From NCBI RefSeq assembly GCF_023653455.1, contig NZ_JAKEDR010000051.1, forward strand, positions 1-19,190: a stretch of DNA of 19,190 nucleotides, in the 5' to 3' direction. Origin of the DNA: Paraclostridium ghonii. Lineage in GTDB: Bacteria; Bacillota; Clostridia; Peptostreptococcales; Peptostreptococcaceae. Positions 1 through 10,246 of the stretch are shown piece by piece. How positions within the stretch are numbered: position 1 is the stretch's first letter; every line of letters begins with the position of its first letter. Under the pieces are notes generated by a model. The model made no database searches, had not been told where the DNA came from, and worked only from the letters and a program-made list of their open reading frames with translations. The translations under genes and the position numbers were made by a program.

Positions 1-972
1 GTATCATCTAACCATAATAATTTAAATTCTTTCATAGTAAACAGACCCATCAAATTAAAAAAAGGAATTTATTTTAATTTAATATCAATTTCAGATAAAT
101 CTACAATATATATATCTAATTCTATATCTAAATCTAATTCTATATCTTTAAAACATGATTATATATATTCAGCAATATCATCTTCACTACATATAAAAGA
201 AATTTATACTAAGTTTTATCAGGAAAAAGGATATAATTATATTTTCAAAGGGGAATCCCATCCTTATTGGGAACTTACTTATGTAGATAAAGGGGTACTA
301 AATACAGATATAGATAAAAACTCATATACCCTAAAACAAGGCGATTTAATATTTTATGCCCCTCTTCAATTTCACAATCAATATACATTGAAAGAAAATA
401 CTTGTTCTTATCTTACTATGAACTTTAATATGGATTTTAATGATTATGAATTTTTATGTAATAAAGTCTTTACATTAAACCGTGATTCCCATAATATTAT
501 ACAAAATTTAATTAATGAACTATCTACCGAAGATATATATTCTGACGACTTGTCACTTTGCTATCTAAAGCAACTTATCATCAATACTTTAAGATTTAAA
601 AACTTACATACGCAACATAAACCTACTACTTATATGCAACAAACTTATGAGAACAACTTATTAAATGATATCTTAAAATACATTTATAAAAATATTAATA
701 AAAAAATTTCTATAGATACAATATGTAACGAATTTTGTATAAGCAGTACTACTTTACACTCTTTGTTTAAAAAAAATATGAGAACAACTGTTAAAAGCTA
801 TATAAATGATATAAAATTAAGTAAAAGTAAAGAACTTATAAAAAGTTCAAGTTATACCTTTAGTCAAATTTCTGAGATTTTAGGTTTTTCATCTATACAC
901 TATTTTTCTAGAAAATTTAAATCTCATTTTGGAATATCTCCTACTGAATATTCTAAATCTATATATAAATAG
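1..972 (+). CDS. AraC-family transcriptional regulator (5' end outside window)
   Basis: The frame is open from base 1 to the TAG at 970-972 and holds no ATG, GTG or TTG before the TTG at 388. The start therefore lies upstream of the window and at least 323 residues are present. A cupin-like sensor domain is visible around residues 80-130 (HPYWELTYVDKG, then a turn with KQGDLIF and a conserved FHN). The C-terminal hundred residues are a double helix-turn-helix: ISIDTICNEFCISSTTLH at about 236-253, then the second HTH and the AraC signature ending FGISPTEYSK at about 310-319. Such proteins bind a small ligand, often a sugar, and activate nearby genes. It converges on the aminosugar/tagatose operon and could regulate it, but the neighbour lying beyond the edge is equally possible. 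The first 65 or so residues are Ser/Ile/Asn-rich and not recognised. Family assignment is sure; target and ligand are unknown. Confidence 0.9.
   Translation, partial: VSSNHNNLNSFIVNRPIKLKKGIYFNLISISDKSTIYISNSISKSNSISLKHDYIYSAISSSLHIKEIYTKFYQEKGYNYIFKGESHPYWELTYVDKGVLNTDIDKNSYTLKQGDLIFYAPLQFHNQYTLKENTCSYLTMNFNMDFNDYEFLCNKVFTLNRDSHNIIQNLINELSTEDIYSDDLSLCYLKQLIINTLRFKNLHTQHKPTTYMQQTYENNLLNDILKYIYKNINKKISIDTICNEFCISSTTLHSLFKKNMRTTVKSYINDIKLSKSKELIKSSSYTFSQISEILGFSSIHYFSRKFKSHFGISPTEYSKSIYK
114..149 (+). repeat. 18-bp direct tandem repeat inside the AraC gene
   Basis: Two adjacent copies of the unit ATCTAATTCTATATCTAA occur at 114-131 and 132-149. The second copy differs only in its last two bases. 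The period is a multiple of three, so it encodes an in-frame hexapeptide repeat (SNSISK then SNSISL) in the poorly conserved N-terminal part of the regulator. It looks like slippage in a low-complexity stretch. Confidence 0.75.
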
Positions 973-1004
973 GGGAAGGTATTTTGTTTACCTCCCCCTG
1001 CTTT
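972..1004 (+). terminator. Intrinsic terminator between convergent genes
   Basis: The arms GGGGAAGGTA (972-981) and TACCTCCCC (989-997) pair with a single bulged A around a short loop, followed by CTGCTTTT on the plus strand. It begins at the last base of the AraC stop codon. On the minus strand it lies about 50 bases past the kinase stop and may also stop the operon arriving from the right, although the T tract there is poor. Confidence 0.7.
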
Positions 1005-1046
1005 TATACAAAATTATATCTAATGCATTTTCATAAATAAGACCCT

Positions 1047-2862
<1,816 letters not shown>

Positions 2863-2871
2863 TTAATTTAT

Positions 2872-4065
2872 TTAATTGTTTAATTCATGTAATATTACCC
2901 CTTGAACTACTCTATTAACTTCTCCTGTTGGGCATGGATTATCTGGAGTTATTCCCAATTTTTTAGATTTTAAGAAAGATAAAATTTGACCAAACATTAT
3001 CTGTTGTAATGGAAGTAAAGCTTCATTTTCTATATAGTAGTCAATATTTTCTATATTAAACACATAATCAGCTTTATCTTTTAATTTTTGTTCTATATTC
3101 GCTCCTATTAAGATAACTTTATCTTTTTTTCTATGAGCTAACATTTCTTTTACTAAATCTAAATCATAAAGTCTAGTGTAACTTTCATTTGATATATAAA
3201 TTATAGTTATGCTTTCATCATTTATAACTGATTTTGGTCCATGCCTAAATCCTAAAGGGGTATCGTAGCTTGCATTTACATTTCCAGCCGTTAACTCTAA
3301 AACTTTTAATGCACTTTCCCTAGATATCCCCTTACTTGTTCCTGATCCTAAATATATTATTCTTTCAAAATCTTCATTTGCTAATTTATTTATTTGTTCT
3401 AAATTTATTTCTATAAAATTCTCTACGGATTTTGATAACTTCTTTGTATCTTCCATAAGATATTCAATTTTATCAATGTTAAACATACCTATACAGCTTA
3501 AAACCATAGTTGTAAAACTGCTTGTCATTGCAAAACCTAAATCATTTGTCTGTGGTGGCATAAGAAGTAATAAACTTTTTTCATCCTCTTTTGTCTTTAA
3601 TGCTAGCTTACCATTTTCGTTACAAGTTATTATTACTTGATATAATTCTTTTACAATTTCATTTGCTAGTTTTACTGCATGTATACTCTCTGGAGAATTT
3701 CCTGACCTTGCAAATGAAATTAAAAGAGTTGGAATATCTTTTATAAAGTAATTTTGTGGGTTAGCAACTAAGTCTGTAGTAGCTATTGCTTCAACTTTTT
3801 TATTTAATAATCTTGTTAAATAAGGTTCGCAAGTTTCTCCTGCAAAAGCAGATGTTCCAGCCCCTGTCAATATAATTCTATAGTTTATTTGACTAGTAAA
3901 CTTATCAATAAAATTTTTTATAGCTTCTTTATTATCATATAAATTGTTTATAGCTTCTATCCATACACTAGGCTGCTGTGCTATTTCTTTAGCTGTATTT
4001 AATCCCTTACAACTTTTTAATGCCTCTAAATCTATCCCTAATATTTTTTTAGATATAGTTCCCAT
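2872..4065 (-). CDS. agaS: AgaS-family SIS-domain sugar isomerase/deaminase
   Basis: This 397-residue protein has two SIS (sugar isomerase) domains. The first carries GAGTSAFAGE at residues 68-77 and ARSGNSPES at 119-127. The second carries YLGSGTSKGISRESALKVLE at 238-257 and FRHGPKSV at 273-280. This layout is that of AgaS, which in the N-acetylgalactosamine pathway deaminates and isomerises galactosamine-6-phosphate to tagatose-6-phosphate. GlmS-type SIS proteins carry an extra glutaminase domain that is absent here. The ATG at 4065 has a strong AGGGAGGGG site upstream. It is the first gene of the operon that continues with aldolase and kinase, so the three consecutive steps from aminosugar phosphate to trioses are together. 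A PTS transporter and the deacetylase (AgaA/NagA) are not in the window. It could instead act on another ketose/aldose phosphate. Confidence 0.9.
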   Translation of the reverse strand: MGTISKKILGIDLEALKSCKGLNTAKEIAQQPSVWIEAINNLYDNKEAIKNFIDKFTSQINYRIILTGAGTSAFAGETCEPYLTRLLNKKVEAIATTDLVANPQNYFIKDIPTLLISFARSGNSPESIHAVKLANEIVKELYQVIITCNENGKLALKTKEDEKSLLLLMPPQTNDLGFAMTSSFTTMVLSCIGMFNIDKIEYLMEDTKKLSKSVENFIEINLEQINKLANEDFERIIYLGSGTSKGISRESALKVLELTAGNVNASYDTPLGFRHGPKSVINDESITIIYISNESYTRLYDLDLVKEMLAHRKKDKVILIGANIEQKLKDKADYVFNIENIDYYIENEALLPLQQIMFGQILSFLKSKKLGITPDNPCPTGEVNRVVQGVILHELNN

Positions 4066-4131
4066 TTATACCCCTCCCTATTTATCTTTATATTAATATT
4101 GTATTGTTTTAAATTTGATATGTATTTGTAA

Positions 4132-4161
4132 TTTTGTACTTACGTTTTGTACTTTTGTACT
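4132..4161. repeat. Cluster of three TTTTGTACT direct repeats (possible operator)
   Basis: Identical TTTTGTACT copies lie at 4132-4140, 4145-4153 and 4153-4161. A related AAGTACAAG in the opposite orientation lies at 4217-4225. They sit between the divergently transcribed agaS and the 63-residue ORF, 67-96 bases upstream of the agaS start. The tight clustering and inverted fourth copy fit a binding site for a regulator, which I cannot name. A chance AT-rich repeat is less likely because of the exact GTAC core. Confidence 0.55.
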
Positions 4162-4183
4162 ATTTTATAAATTTACATATATA
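4155..4183 (+). promoter_or_regulatory. Candidate sigma-A-type promoter for the 63-residue ORF
   Basis: TTGTAC at 4155-4160 and TATATA at 4178-4183 are separated by 17 bases. The match to consensus is only moderate. The -35 element would overlap the third TTTTGTACT copy, which would make the repeat cluster a natural operator. It is a weak prediction in a very AT-rich stretch. Confidence 0.35.
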
Positions 4184-4242
4184 TTGAATAATTGTTGCCT
4201 TAATAGTCAATCCTTCAAGTACAAGTTATTAGGAGGAAAGTT

Positions 4243-4434
4243 ATGTTTTATTTATTAACTTCAAACAAATCTGAAAGAAATAATAATATCTATCCAATTG
4301 GAAGTGAATTAATTAAAAAAGTCGACTCAATTTTACATGATCAAAACTCTAGTGTTTTAGTTTCAAATTCAAATTTTATGCAATCTGATAATAGAAATGA
4401 TATTTATAAAAGCAAAATAAAAACTAGATTATAG
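4243..4434 (+). CDS. Unrecognised 63-residue protein
   Basis: I do not recognise this small ORF. It begins at an ATG preceded by an excellent AGGAGG site (4231-4236) with six bases of spacing, which is the main argument that it is translated. The product is hydrophilic and rich in Ser, Asn, Lys and Asp, with no membrane segment, signal peptide or cysteine. It begins MFYLLTSNKSERNNN and ends KSKIKTRL. Its last eight codons and the stop lie inside the left arm of the long palindrome that follows. Codon use looks like that of the neighbours. It is divergent from agaS and upstream of a DUF1294 gene on the same strand, but the palindrome between them suggests an independent transcript. It could be a small regulatory or sporulation-type protein, or the leader of a structured RNA. 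No function is proposed. Confidence 0.55.
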   Translation: MFYLLTSNKSERNNNIYPIGSELIKKVDSILHDQNSSVLVSNSNFMQSDNRNDIYKSKIKTRL

Positions 4435-4470
4435 TACTATAATCTAGTTTTTATTTTGCTTTTTTTGTTT
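4408..4470 (+). terminator. Very long perfect palindrome acting as terminator
   Basis: Arms of 28 bases (4408-4435 and 4436-4463) are exact reverse complements, centred between 4435 and 4436 on AGTACT. A run of T (4460-4466, then TTTTT) follows on the plus strand. It overlaps the last codons of the 63-residue ORF. The A run on the other side means it could also terminate minus-strand transcription. The stem is about twice the length of an ordinary intrinsic terminator. Confidence 0.85.
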
Positions 4471-4518
4471 TTATGTTATGATTTAAATTGTTTCAATAAA
4501 ATTATTAGGAGGCATATA

Positions 4519-4791
4519 ATGAAAGTTTTTAATATATATTTTCTAGTTATATCTTTTGTTACATTTTTTCTTATGTATATAGATAAACAAAGAGCAATTA
4601 ACCATGAATGGAGAATTCCTGAATCTACACTTATGACTTTATCTTTAATAGGAGGGGCAATAGGAACATACATTGGAATGTATACTTTTAGACATAAAAC
4701 CAGACATACTAAATTTACGGTAGGAATTCCTATTTGCATAACACTTAATATATTGTTTTATTATTTCTTATTTAATAATAATATTTTATAA
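4519..4791 (+). CDS. DUF1294 small membrane protein
   Basis: The ATG at 4519 is chosen because AGGAGG lies at 4507-4512; the upstream in-frame extension to 4456 would run through the terminator and has no ribosome-binding site. The 90-residue product has three hydrophobic segments at about 4-20, 37-57 and 66-85. Between the first two is the DUF1294 signature MYIDKQRAINHEWRIPEST, and after the second comes FRHKTRHTKFTVGIP. DUF1294 proteins are found widely in Firmicutes and Proteobacteria as small membrane proteins of unknown role. It stands alone between two hairpins, convergent with the decarboxylase operon. The family assignment is firm and the function is unknown. Confidence 0.85.
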   Translation: MKVFNIYFLVISFVTFFLMYIDKQRAINHEWRIPESTLMTLSLIGGAIGTYIGMYTFRHKTRHTKFTVGIPICITLNILFYYFLFNNNIL

Positions 4792-4801
4792 ATTAAAAAT
4801 A

Positions 4802-4843
4802 GGTTGTATAAAAATAGTTAATACATACTATTTTCATACAACC
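4802..4843 (-). terminator. Terminator at the end of the methylmalonyl-CoA decarboxylase operon
   Basis: Arms GGTTGTATAAAAATAGT (4802-4818) and ACTATTTTCATACAACC (4827-4843) pair over 17 positions with one mismatch and an 8-base loop. On the minus strand the hairpin is followed by TATTTTTAA, so it serves the operon ending at 4856. It is also the only hairpin after the convergent DUF1294 gene. Confidence 0.75.
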
Positions 4844-4855
4844 CTTAGTCTAAAT

Positions 4856-6040
4856 TTATCCAAATAAACTTAATAAAATTCCTGCCGCTACAGCTGAGCC
4901 TATTACTCCTGCAACATTAGGTCCCATAGCATACATAAGTATAAAGTTCCCTGGATTTTCTTCTTGTGCAACCTTATGTGCAACCCTTGCTGCCATAGGT
5001 ACTGCAGATACTCCAGCTGCCCCTATAAGCGGATTAACTTTATCTTTTGTAAATCTATTCATAAGCTTAGCACAAAGTACTCCTGCTCCTGTTCCTACAC
5101 TAAATGCAATTATTCCAAGTGCAAATATTTTTATAGTTTGTGCACTTAAGAAAACTGATGCTTCTGCTGATGCTCCAACAGATAAACCTAAAAATATTGT
5201 AATTATGTTCATTAAAGCATTAGTTGCTGTATCTGAAAGTCTATCAGTAACTGTACATTCTTTAAGCAAGTTACCAAACATTAATAACCCTATTAATGTA
5301 GCTGCTGATGGTAGTAATAATGATACTACTATTGTAACTACTATTGGGAATATAATTTTAACTTTTTTAGATACTGACTTTGACTGCTTCATTACTATAC
5401 TTCTTTCTTCTTTAGATGTTAATGCTCTCATTATAGGTGGCTGTATAATTGGAACTAGAGCCATGTATGAATAAGCAGCAACTGCTATAGGAGCTAATAG
5501 ATGAGGTGCCAGTTTTGTTGTTAAGTAAATTGCCGTAGGACCATCTGCTCCACCTATAATTCCTATAGAAGATGCTTCTAGCCCTGTAAATCCTAAAATT
5601 ATTGCACCTATAAATGTAAAAAATATTCCAAATTGAGCTGCAGCACCTAGTAATATACTCTTTGGATTTGATATCATAGGTCCAAAGTCTGTCATTGCTC
5701 CAACTCCCAAAAATATTAATGGTGGGAATATTCCTAGTTTACAGCCTTGATATAAATAATAAAGTAGCCCTCCTGGAGCCTTAGTTGCAATCGATCCAGT
5801 TATTGATTCTTTTGTAAGTGAAACATCACTTATAGATGAAATTGGTGTATTCATAGCACCTGCTAATGGAAGATTTGTAAGTAACATACCAAAAGCTATA
5901 GGTACTAATAATAAAGGTTCAAATCCTTTTGCTATTGCTAAATATAATAATACACAGGCGATTGATATCATTACAATTTGTCGCCAATCTATATTAACAA
6001 TACCCATTGATTGAATAAAATTATTAATAACTTCTCCCAC
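4856..6040 (-). CDS. mmdB: Na+-translocating methylmalonyl-CoA decarboxylase, beta subunit
   Basis: This integral membrane subunit couples decarboxylation of carboxybiotin to Na+ export. It is a member of the OadB/GcdB/MmdB family. The 394 residues match the family (about 375-430) and are almost entirely hydrophobic helices. The conserved GGADGPTAIYLTTKLAP stretch starts at residue 163 and contains Asp166, matching the Asp that binds Na+ in OadB. A conserved GPNVAGVIGSAVAAG lies near the C-terminus. The start is a GTG at 6040 with AAGGGGGA seven bases upstream. It is the last gene of the operon, 32 bases after the biotin carrier gene. The substrate (methylmalonyl-CoA rather than oxaloacetate or glutaconyl-CoA) is assigned from the alpha subunit and the mutase and epimerase genes upstream. 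Confidence 0.93.
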   Translation of the reverse strand: MGEVINNFIQSMGIVNIDWRQIVMISIACVLLYLAIAKGFEPLLLVPIAFGMLLTNLPLAGAMNTPISSISDVSLTKESITGSIATKAPGGLLYYLYQGCKLGIFPPLIFLGVGAMTDFGPMISNPKSILLGAAAQFGIFFTFIGAIILGFTGLEASSIGIIGGADGPTAIYLTTKLAPHLLAPIAVAAYSYMALVPIIQPPIMRALTSKEERSIVMKQSKSVSKKVKIIFPIVVTIVVSLLLPSAATLIGLLMFGNLLKECTVTDRLSDTATNALMNIITIFLGLSVGASAEASVFLSAQTIKIFALGIIAFSVGTGAGVLCAKLMNRFTKDKVNPLIGAAGVSAVPMAARVAHKVAQEENPGNFILMYAMGPNVAGVIGSAVAAGILLSLFG

Positions 6041-6072
6041 GGGTAAGTCCCCCTTCTAAATTTTTGAATTAT

Positions 6073-6456
6073 TTAACCTATAGTTATTAAAACGTCTCCT
6101 GCACTTACAGATGCTCCTTTTGATATTTCTACTGATTTAACTGCACCATCAGAACTTGCCATTATTTCATTTTCCATTTTCATAGCTTCAAGTATTAATA
6201 ATACTTGGCCTTTTTTCACACTATCTCCAACTTTTACACGTACATCGTTTATTGTTCCTGGCATAGGTGCTAAAACACTTCCTCCACCTTGTGATTGTGC
6301 TGTTTGAGTTTTTTGAATTTGTACCTTTGGAGTTGCTTGTGGCTGAGTTTGTTGATTTGTTACTTGTGGTCTTTGTTGTGATGCTTGGCTTCCTAATTCT
6401 TCAACTTCCACTTCATATGTATTTCCATTTACAGTTATATTATATTTTTTTATCAT
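6073..6456 (-). CDS. mmdC: Methylmalonyl-CoA decarboxylase biotin carrier subunit
   Basis: This is a 127-residue biotin carboxyl carrier. The C-terminal biotinyl domain (about 58-127) contains APMPGTI and [10 protein letters not shown], with Lys93 the expected biotinylated residue. The N-terminus (1-20) forms a short conserved beta segment. Between them is a flexible linker at about 24-57 that is Gln/Thr/Pro rich, where many relatives have Ala/Pro. It carries CO2 from the alpha subunit to the membrane beta subunit. It starts at an ATG behind GGGGGGAG and sits 17 bases after the delta subunit gene. No biotin ligase gene is in the window, so modification must come from elsewhere in the genome. 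Confidence 0.92.
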   Translation of the reverse strand: MIKKYNITVNGNTYEVEVEELGSQASQQRPQVTNQQTQPQATPKVQIQKTQTAQSQGGGSVLAPMPGTINDVRVKVGDSVKKGQVLLILEAMKMENEIMASSDGAVKSVEISKGASVSAGDVLITIG

Positions 6457-6473
6457 TATAAACTCCCCCCGTT

Positions 6474-6860
6474 TTACTTAGTAATATTTTTAGTCATTCT
6501 TTCCCAACTTGATTTATTATTATTAGTTCTTTGTATTTTCTTAACTATTATATTATTCGTACTATTTCCCGTAGCAGCTGCAATTGAGGCAGTTATGACA
6601 GATACTAACTCTTCTATGTTTTCATTCTTACTTGTATCATTATTTAAAGGTTCTTGCGTTGGTTGTACATTGCTAATAGTTTTTTGATTATTTCCTCTAT
6701 CAAATTGTAATATTTTTATTATAAAAGCTATTATAACTAAAACTATAAAAACTACTGCCATTGAAAGAATTGCTACACAAACTCCTGCTAATAGTTTTTC
6801 TCCTATTGAAAGTGAAGCTGAAGGATCTTTTAAAGCTTCTAGTAATTGGCTAATATTCAT
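6474..6860 (-). CDS. mmdD: Methylmalonyl-CoA decarboxylase delta (OadG-like) subunit
   Basis: This 128-residue small subunit anchors the carboxyltransferase to the membrane part. One strong transmembrane helix lies at about 24-53. A hydrophilic Asn/Gln/Thr-rich linker follows. The C-terminal segment [17 protein letters not shown], then IVKKIQR and a Trp-containing end, is typical of OadG/MmdD tails. In Veillonella the related C-terminal segment also exists as the separate small MmdE protein; here I see no separate mmdE gene. The ATG at 6860 has GGAAGGTGG upstream, and the gene lies 14 bases behind the alpha subunit gene. Low sequence conservation is normal in this family, so the call rests on architecture and position as much as on residues. 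Confidence 0.86.
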   Translation of the reverse strand: MNISQLLEALKDPSASLSIGEKLLAGVCVAILSMAVVFIVLVIIAFIIKILQFDRGNNQKTISNVQPTQEPLNNDTSKNENIEELVSVITASIAAATGNSTNNIIVKKIQRTNNNKSSWERMTKNITK

Positions 6861-6874
6861 AATTTACCACCTTC

Positions 6875-8422
6875 CTATAAAGGTATATTCCCATGTTTTT
6901 TAGGAGGTCTATCTTCACGTTTAGATGCTAGTGTATCTATAGCATCTGCTATTCTTATTCTAGATAATGAAGGTTCAATTACATCATCTATATATCCTCT
7001 TTCAGCCGCTTTATATGGAGTTGCAAATTCATCTGTATATTCTTTAATTTTTATTTCTCTCATTTCTTTTGAATCTTTGGCATTTTTTATATCATTTTTA
7101 AATATTATATTAGCTGCTCCACTCGGTCCCATTACTGCAACTTCTGCTGTTGGCCAAGCAAATACCATATCAGCTCCTAAATCTTTAGAGCACATCGCAA
7201 GATATGATCCTCCATAAGCTTTTCTAGTTATTAATGTAATTTTAGGAACTGTTGCTTCACTATATGCATAAAGCATTTTAGCCCCATGGCGAATTATACC
7301 ACCATATTCTTGAGATGTTCCTGGTAAAAATCCTGGGACATCTACTAAACTAAGTATAGGTATATTAAAAGCATCACAAGTTCTTATAAATCTTGATGAT
7401 TTGTCAGATGCATTTATATCAAGCGATCCCGCCATTACCTTTGGTTGATTTGCAATTATTCCTATACTTTCTCCATTTACTCTTGCAAATCCAGTTATTA
7501 TATTTTGAGCAAAGAATGGTTGAACTTCATAAAAATCACCATCATCTATTATTTCATATATAATTTCTTTCATATCATATGGTTTATTTGAACCATCCGG
7601 AATTATACTATTTAAAACATCATTTTTTCTATTTGGATCATCTATACATTCTAATATAGGAGCCTTCTCAGAGTTGTTAGAAGGTAGGAATGATAATAAT
7701 CTTCTTATTTGATATATACAATCTTCATCATTTGAAGCCATAAAATGAGCAACCCCAGAAGTTGTATTGTGAGTTGATGCTCCCCCTAACTCTTCTGCCG
7801 TTACTTCTTCACCAGTAACAGTTTTTATAACTTGTGGTCCTGTTATAAACATTTGACTTGTCTGATCTACCATATATACAAAATCTGTTAATGCTGGAGA
7901 GTAAACAGCTCCTCCTGCACAAGGCCCCATTATTGCAGAAATTTGTGGTACCACCCCTGAAGCAATTGTATTTTTATAAAAAATTTCTCCATATCCTGCA
8001 AGTGCATCAACAGCTTCTTGGATTCTTGCCCCCCCTGAGTCATTAAATCCAACAACAGGTGCTCCTAATTTTAAAGCTGTATCCATAACTTTTCCTATTT
8101 TTTTTGCATGCATCTCTCCCAATGATCCTCCAAGCACAGTAAAATCTTGGGCAAATGCACAAACTAGTCTTCCATCAACTTTACCATATCCCGTTACTAC
8201 CCCTTCTCCTGGTATTTCTTGATTCTCCATTCCAAAGTTTATACATCTATGTCTAACAAATGCATCTAGTTCTACAAATGTATTTTCATCAAATAATTTA
8301 TTTAGCCTTTCTCTTGCGGTTAATTTTCCTGATGCATGCTGCTTATCTATTCTTTTTTGTCCTCCACCTTGCTCTATTTTATGTCTTTTTTCATAAAGTA
8401 AATTTAGCTTTTCTTGTGACAC
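6875..8422 (-). CDS. mmdA: Methylmalonyl-CoA decarboxylase alpha (carboxyltransferase) subunit
   Basis: This cytoplasmic subunit transfers the carboxyl group of (S)-methylmalonyl-CoA to the biotin carrier, releasing propionyl-CoA. Its 515 residues match the family (about 510). It is a two-domain crotonase-fold carboxyltransferase. The N-terminal half has [11 protein letters not shown] (98-108), [16 protein letters not shown] (126-141) and the oxyanion region [16 protein letters not shown] (166-181). The C-terminal half has [16 protein letters not shown] and [12 protein letters not shown] propionyl-CoA carboxylase beta subunit looks almost the same, but the adjacent delta, biotin and beta pump genes make the decarboxylase reading much stronger. 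The start is a GTG at 8422 behind GGGGGTGA; it follows the epimerase gene by 27 bases. Confidence 0.94.
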   Translation of the reverse strand: MSQEKLNLLYEKRHKIEQGGGQKRIDKQHASGKLTARERLNKLFDENTFVELDAFVRHRCINFGMENQEIPGEGVVTGYGKVDGRLVCAFAQDFTVLGGSLGEMHAKKIGKVMDTALKLGAPVVGFNDSGGARIQEAVDALAGYGEIFYKNTIASGVVPQISAIMGPCAGGAVYSPALTDFVYMVDQTSQMFITGPQVIKTVTGEEVTAEELGGASTHNTTSGVAHFMASNDEDCIYQIRRLLSFLPSNNSEKAPILECIDDPNRKNDVLNSIIPDGSNKPYDMKEIIYEIIDDGDFYEVQPFFAQNIITGFARVNGESIGIIANQPKVMAGSLDINASDKSSRFIRTCDAFNIPILSLVDVPGFLPGTSQEYGGIIRHGAKMLYAYSEATVPKITLITRKAYGGSYLAMCSKDLGADMVFAWPTAEVAVMGPSGAANIIFKNDIKNAKDSKEMREIKIKEYTDEFATPYKAAERGYIDDVIEPSLSRIRIADAIDTLASKREDRPPKKHGNIPL

Positions 8423-8449
8423 AAAATCACCCCCAAATTTTTGTTATAA

Positions 8450-8860
8450 TTATTTTCTTTCACTTAGTTCTAATAAAACTCCATCTGTACCTTTTGGATG
8501 ACAAAATGCTATTTTTGCATTTCCAGCACCATATCTTGGTTTTTCATCTATCATTTTGTATCCTTTAGCCTTAACTTCCTCTATTGCTTTTTCTATATTA
8601 TCAACCCTAACTGCAACGTGTTGAATTCCTCCACGTCCTCCATTTTTAGCTATAAATTTAGCTATAGGACCATCTTCTGTTGTTGATTCTAATAACTCAA
8701 GTTCTGTATCTCCAACTGGTAAAAATGCTACTTTTACCTTCTGATCTTCCACTATCTCAGTTCCTTCACATTTTAATCCTAATACATCTTCATAAAACTT
8801 TAAAGTTTCTTCTAAATTATTTACAGCTATACCAATATGATCTACTCTTGATAAGTTCAT
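8450..8860 (-). CDS. mce: Methylmalonyl-CoA epimerase
   Basis: It interconverts (R)- and (S)-methylmalonyl-CoA, linking the mutase product to the decarboxylase substrate. I place the start at the ATG at 8860, which has AGGGAG seven bases upstream. The longer frame to 8899 would overlap the end of meaB, lacks such a site and adds residues absent from the family. The resulting 136 residues match the usual length. It is a glyoxalase-fold protein with two paired modules beginning [20 protein letters not shown] and [18 protein letters not shown]. Likely metal ligands are His8, His81 and Glu131. The C-terminal [14 protein letters not shown] is typical. It lies between meaB and the decarboxylase genes in one operon. 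Confidence 0.94.
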   Translation of the reverse strand: MNLSRVDHIGIAVNNLEETLKFYEDVLGLKCEGTEIVEDQKVKVAFLPVGDTELELLESTTEDGPIAKFIAKNGGRGGIQHVAVRVDNIEKAIEEVKAKGYKMIDEKPRYGAGNAKIAFCHPKGTDGVLLELSERK

Positions 8861-8879
8861 AATATTTCTCCCTAATAAT

Positions 8880-9815
8880 TTATTTTGTAACCTTTTCAAA
8901 CAACATATTGCTTATAGAATATGGATCTATTTCCCTACTTATAGTTTTTTCTAAAAGTTCATCAATCTCTTTTGTATATTCTAAACTTTTAACTAATTTA
9001 GAAACTTTTCTTTGGACTAATTCTTTAACTTCAATTCTATTTCTTTCTAACCTTTTTTCATTTAATTTATTAGTTTGTTCTAAAAAATTTTTATGATTTA
9101 ATATATTTTGATAAACTAACTCTACCCCTTCACCATTTTCTGCAACAACTAAACTAACAGGTGGTCTAAATTCCCAATCTTTTTTAAAATCTAACATCAT
9201 TTCAATTTCTAAAGAAGTTCTTTTAGCTCCATCTTTATCAGCTTTGTTTACTGCAAATACATCTGCAATTTCCATAACACCTGCTTTTATAGCTTGGATA
9301 TCATCCCCAAGGCCTGGAACCATAACTATTAAGGTTGTATCTGCAGTTTTAACAATATCAATTTCTGATTGTCCAACTCCTACTGTTTCTATAAATATGT
9401 AGTCACACCCGTAAGCATCTAAAACTTTTATAGCAGCTTGAGTTGCATTTGACAATCCTCCTAAGCTTCCTCTAGTTCCCATAGATCTTATAAATACATC
9501 TTTATCTGTATTTAGATCGTTCATTCTTACACGGTCTCCAAGTATAGCTCCTTTTGTAAACGGACTAGTTGGATCTATTGCTATAATTCCAACTTTTTTA
9601 TTTTCTTTTCTTATAAGCTTTACTAACTTATCAGTTAGAGTAGATTTCCCTGCACCAGGAGGGCCAGTTATGCCTATAACATATGCCCTTCCAGTGTATT
9701 TATATATGTCTTTTAAAATCTCTTCATATCCTTGTTGTTCATTTTCTACAATAGTGATAAGCCTAGCACAATCTCTTTTTTTTCCTCCTAAGACTCTGTT
9801 CACTATATCTTCCAT
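8880..9815 (-). CDS. meaB: Methylmalonyl-CoA mutase-associated GTPase MeaB
   Basis: This G-protein chaperone gates cofactor B12 loading and protects methylmalonyl-CoA mutase from inactivation. Its 311 residues match the ArgK/MeaB family. Motifs in order are the P-loop GPPGAGKST (51-59), [18 protein letters not shown] starting at 81, ETVGVGQSE (143-151) for the G3 region and NKAD (190-193) for guanine specificity. The C-terminal helices after about 250 fit the dimerisation arm. The ATG at 9815 is preceded by AAGGAG. It sits directly behind the small mutase subunit, which is the usual arrangement and supports the function. Confidence 0.95.
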   Translation of the reverse strand: MEDIVNRVLGGKKRDCARLITIVENEQQGYEEILKDIYKYTGRAYVIGITGPPGAGKSTLTDKLVKLIRKENKKVGIIAIDPTSPFTKGAILGDRVRMNDLNTDKDVFIRSMGTRGSLGGLSNATQAAIKVLDAYGCDYIFIETVGVGQSEIDIVKTADTTLIVMVPGLGDDIQAIKAGVMEIADVFAVNKADKDGAKRTSLEIEMMLDFKKDWEFRPPVSLVVAENGEGVELVYQNILNHKNFLEQTNKLNEKRLERNRIEVKELVQRKVSKLVKSLEYTKEIDELLEKTISREIDPYSISNMLFEKVTK

Positions 9816-9830
9816 AAATTTCTCCTTATT

Positions 9831-10232
9831 TTAACCTAATGATCTTTTTAAATTTACTCTAATAAAATCTATGGTTACAGATGTAGGCGTTCCTGGTGTA
9901 AATATTTCTGCAATTCCTTTTTCTTTTAAATACGGAATATCATCTTCAGGTATTACGCCTCCTCCAACTACTAATATATCATCCGCCTCTTCTTCTTTTA
10001 ATAGCTCCACAACCTTTGGTAGTAAATGGTTATGAGCTCCTGATAATATACTCATAGCAACAACATCAACGTCTTCTTGTATAGCTGCTGCTACAATTTG
10101 TTCTGGAGTTTGACGAAGCCCTGTATATATAACCTCCATACCGGCATCTCTTAATGCCCTTGCTATTACTTTAGCTCCCCTATCATGACCATCTAAACCT
10201 GGTTTTGCAACTAATACTCTTATTGGTCTCAT
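9831..10232 (-). CDS. Methylmalonyl-CoA mutase, small B12-binding subunit
   Basis: This free-standing cobalamin-binding domain of 133 residues is the equivalent of the C-terminal domain of single-chain mutases. The base-off B12 motif DGHDRG is at 14-19, with His16 the lower cobalt ligand. SILSGAH (about 81-87) and GGGVIPEDD (about 107-115) complete the Rossmann-like pocket. The ATG at 10232 has GGGGGGAT upstream, and the gene follows the large subunit by 14 bases. The split catalytic and B12 subunits resemble archaeal mutases and those of several Firmicutes rather than the fused form of Propionibacterium and mammals. Confidence 0.95.
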   Translation of the reverse strand: MRPIRVLVAKPGLDGHDRGAKVIARALRDAGMEVIYTGLRQTPEQIVAAAIQEDVDVVAMSILSGAHNHLLPKVVELLKEEEADDILVVGGGVIPEDDIPYLKEKGIAEIFTPGTPTSVTIDFIRVNLKRSLG

Positions 10233-10246
10233 ATCAATATCCCCCC

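Noticed and set aside
388..972. AraC gene starting at the TTG at 388
   Set aside because: The cupin domain clearly continues upstream in the same frame to base 1, and there is no ribosome-binding site before 388.
4476..4739. Minus-strand 87-codon ORF opposite the DUF1294 gene
   Set aside because: The plus strand has an AGGAGG site and a recognisable DUF1294 signature. The minus-strand frame is a shadow with no family features.
6875..8422. Propionyl-CoA carboxylase beta subunit
   Set aside because: The sequence family is shared, but the adjacent OadG-like, biotin carrier and OadB-like subunit genes indicate the Na+-pumping decarboxylase. No biotin carboxylase gene is present.
8861..8899. Longer epimerase start at 8899
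   Set aside because: It would overlap meaB by 20 bases and adds a tail foreign to the family. The ATG at 8860 has a proper ribosome-binding site.
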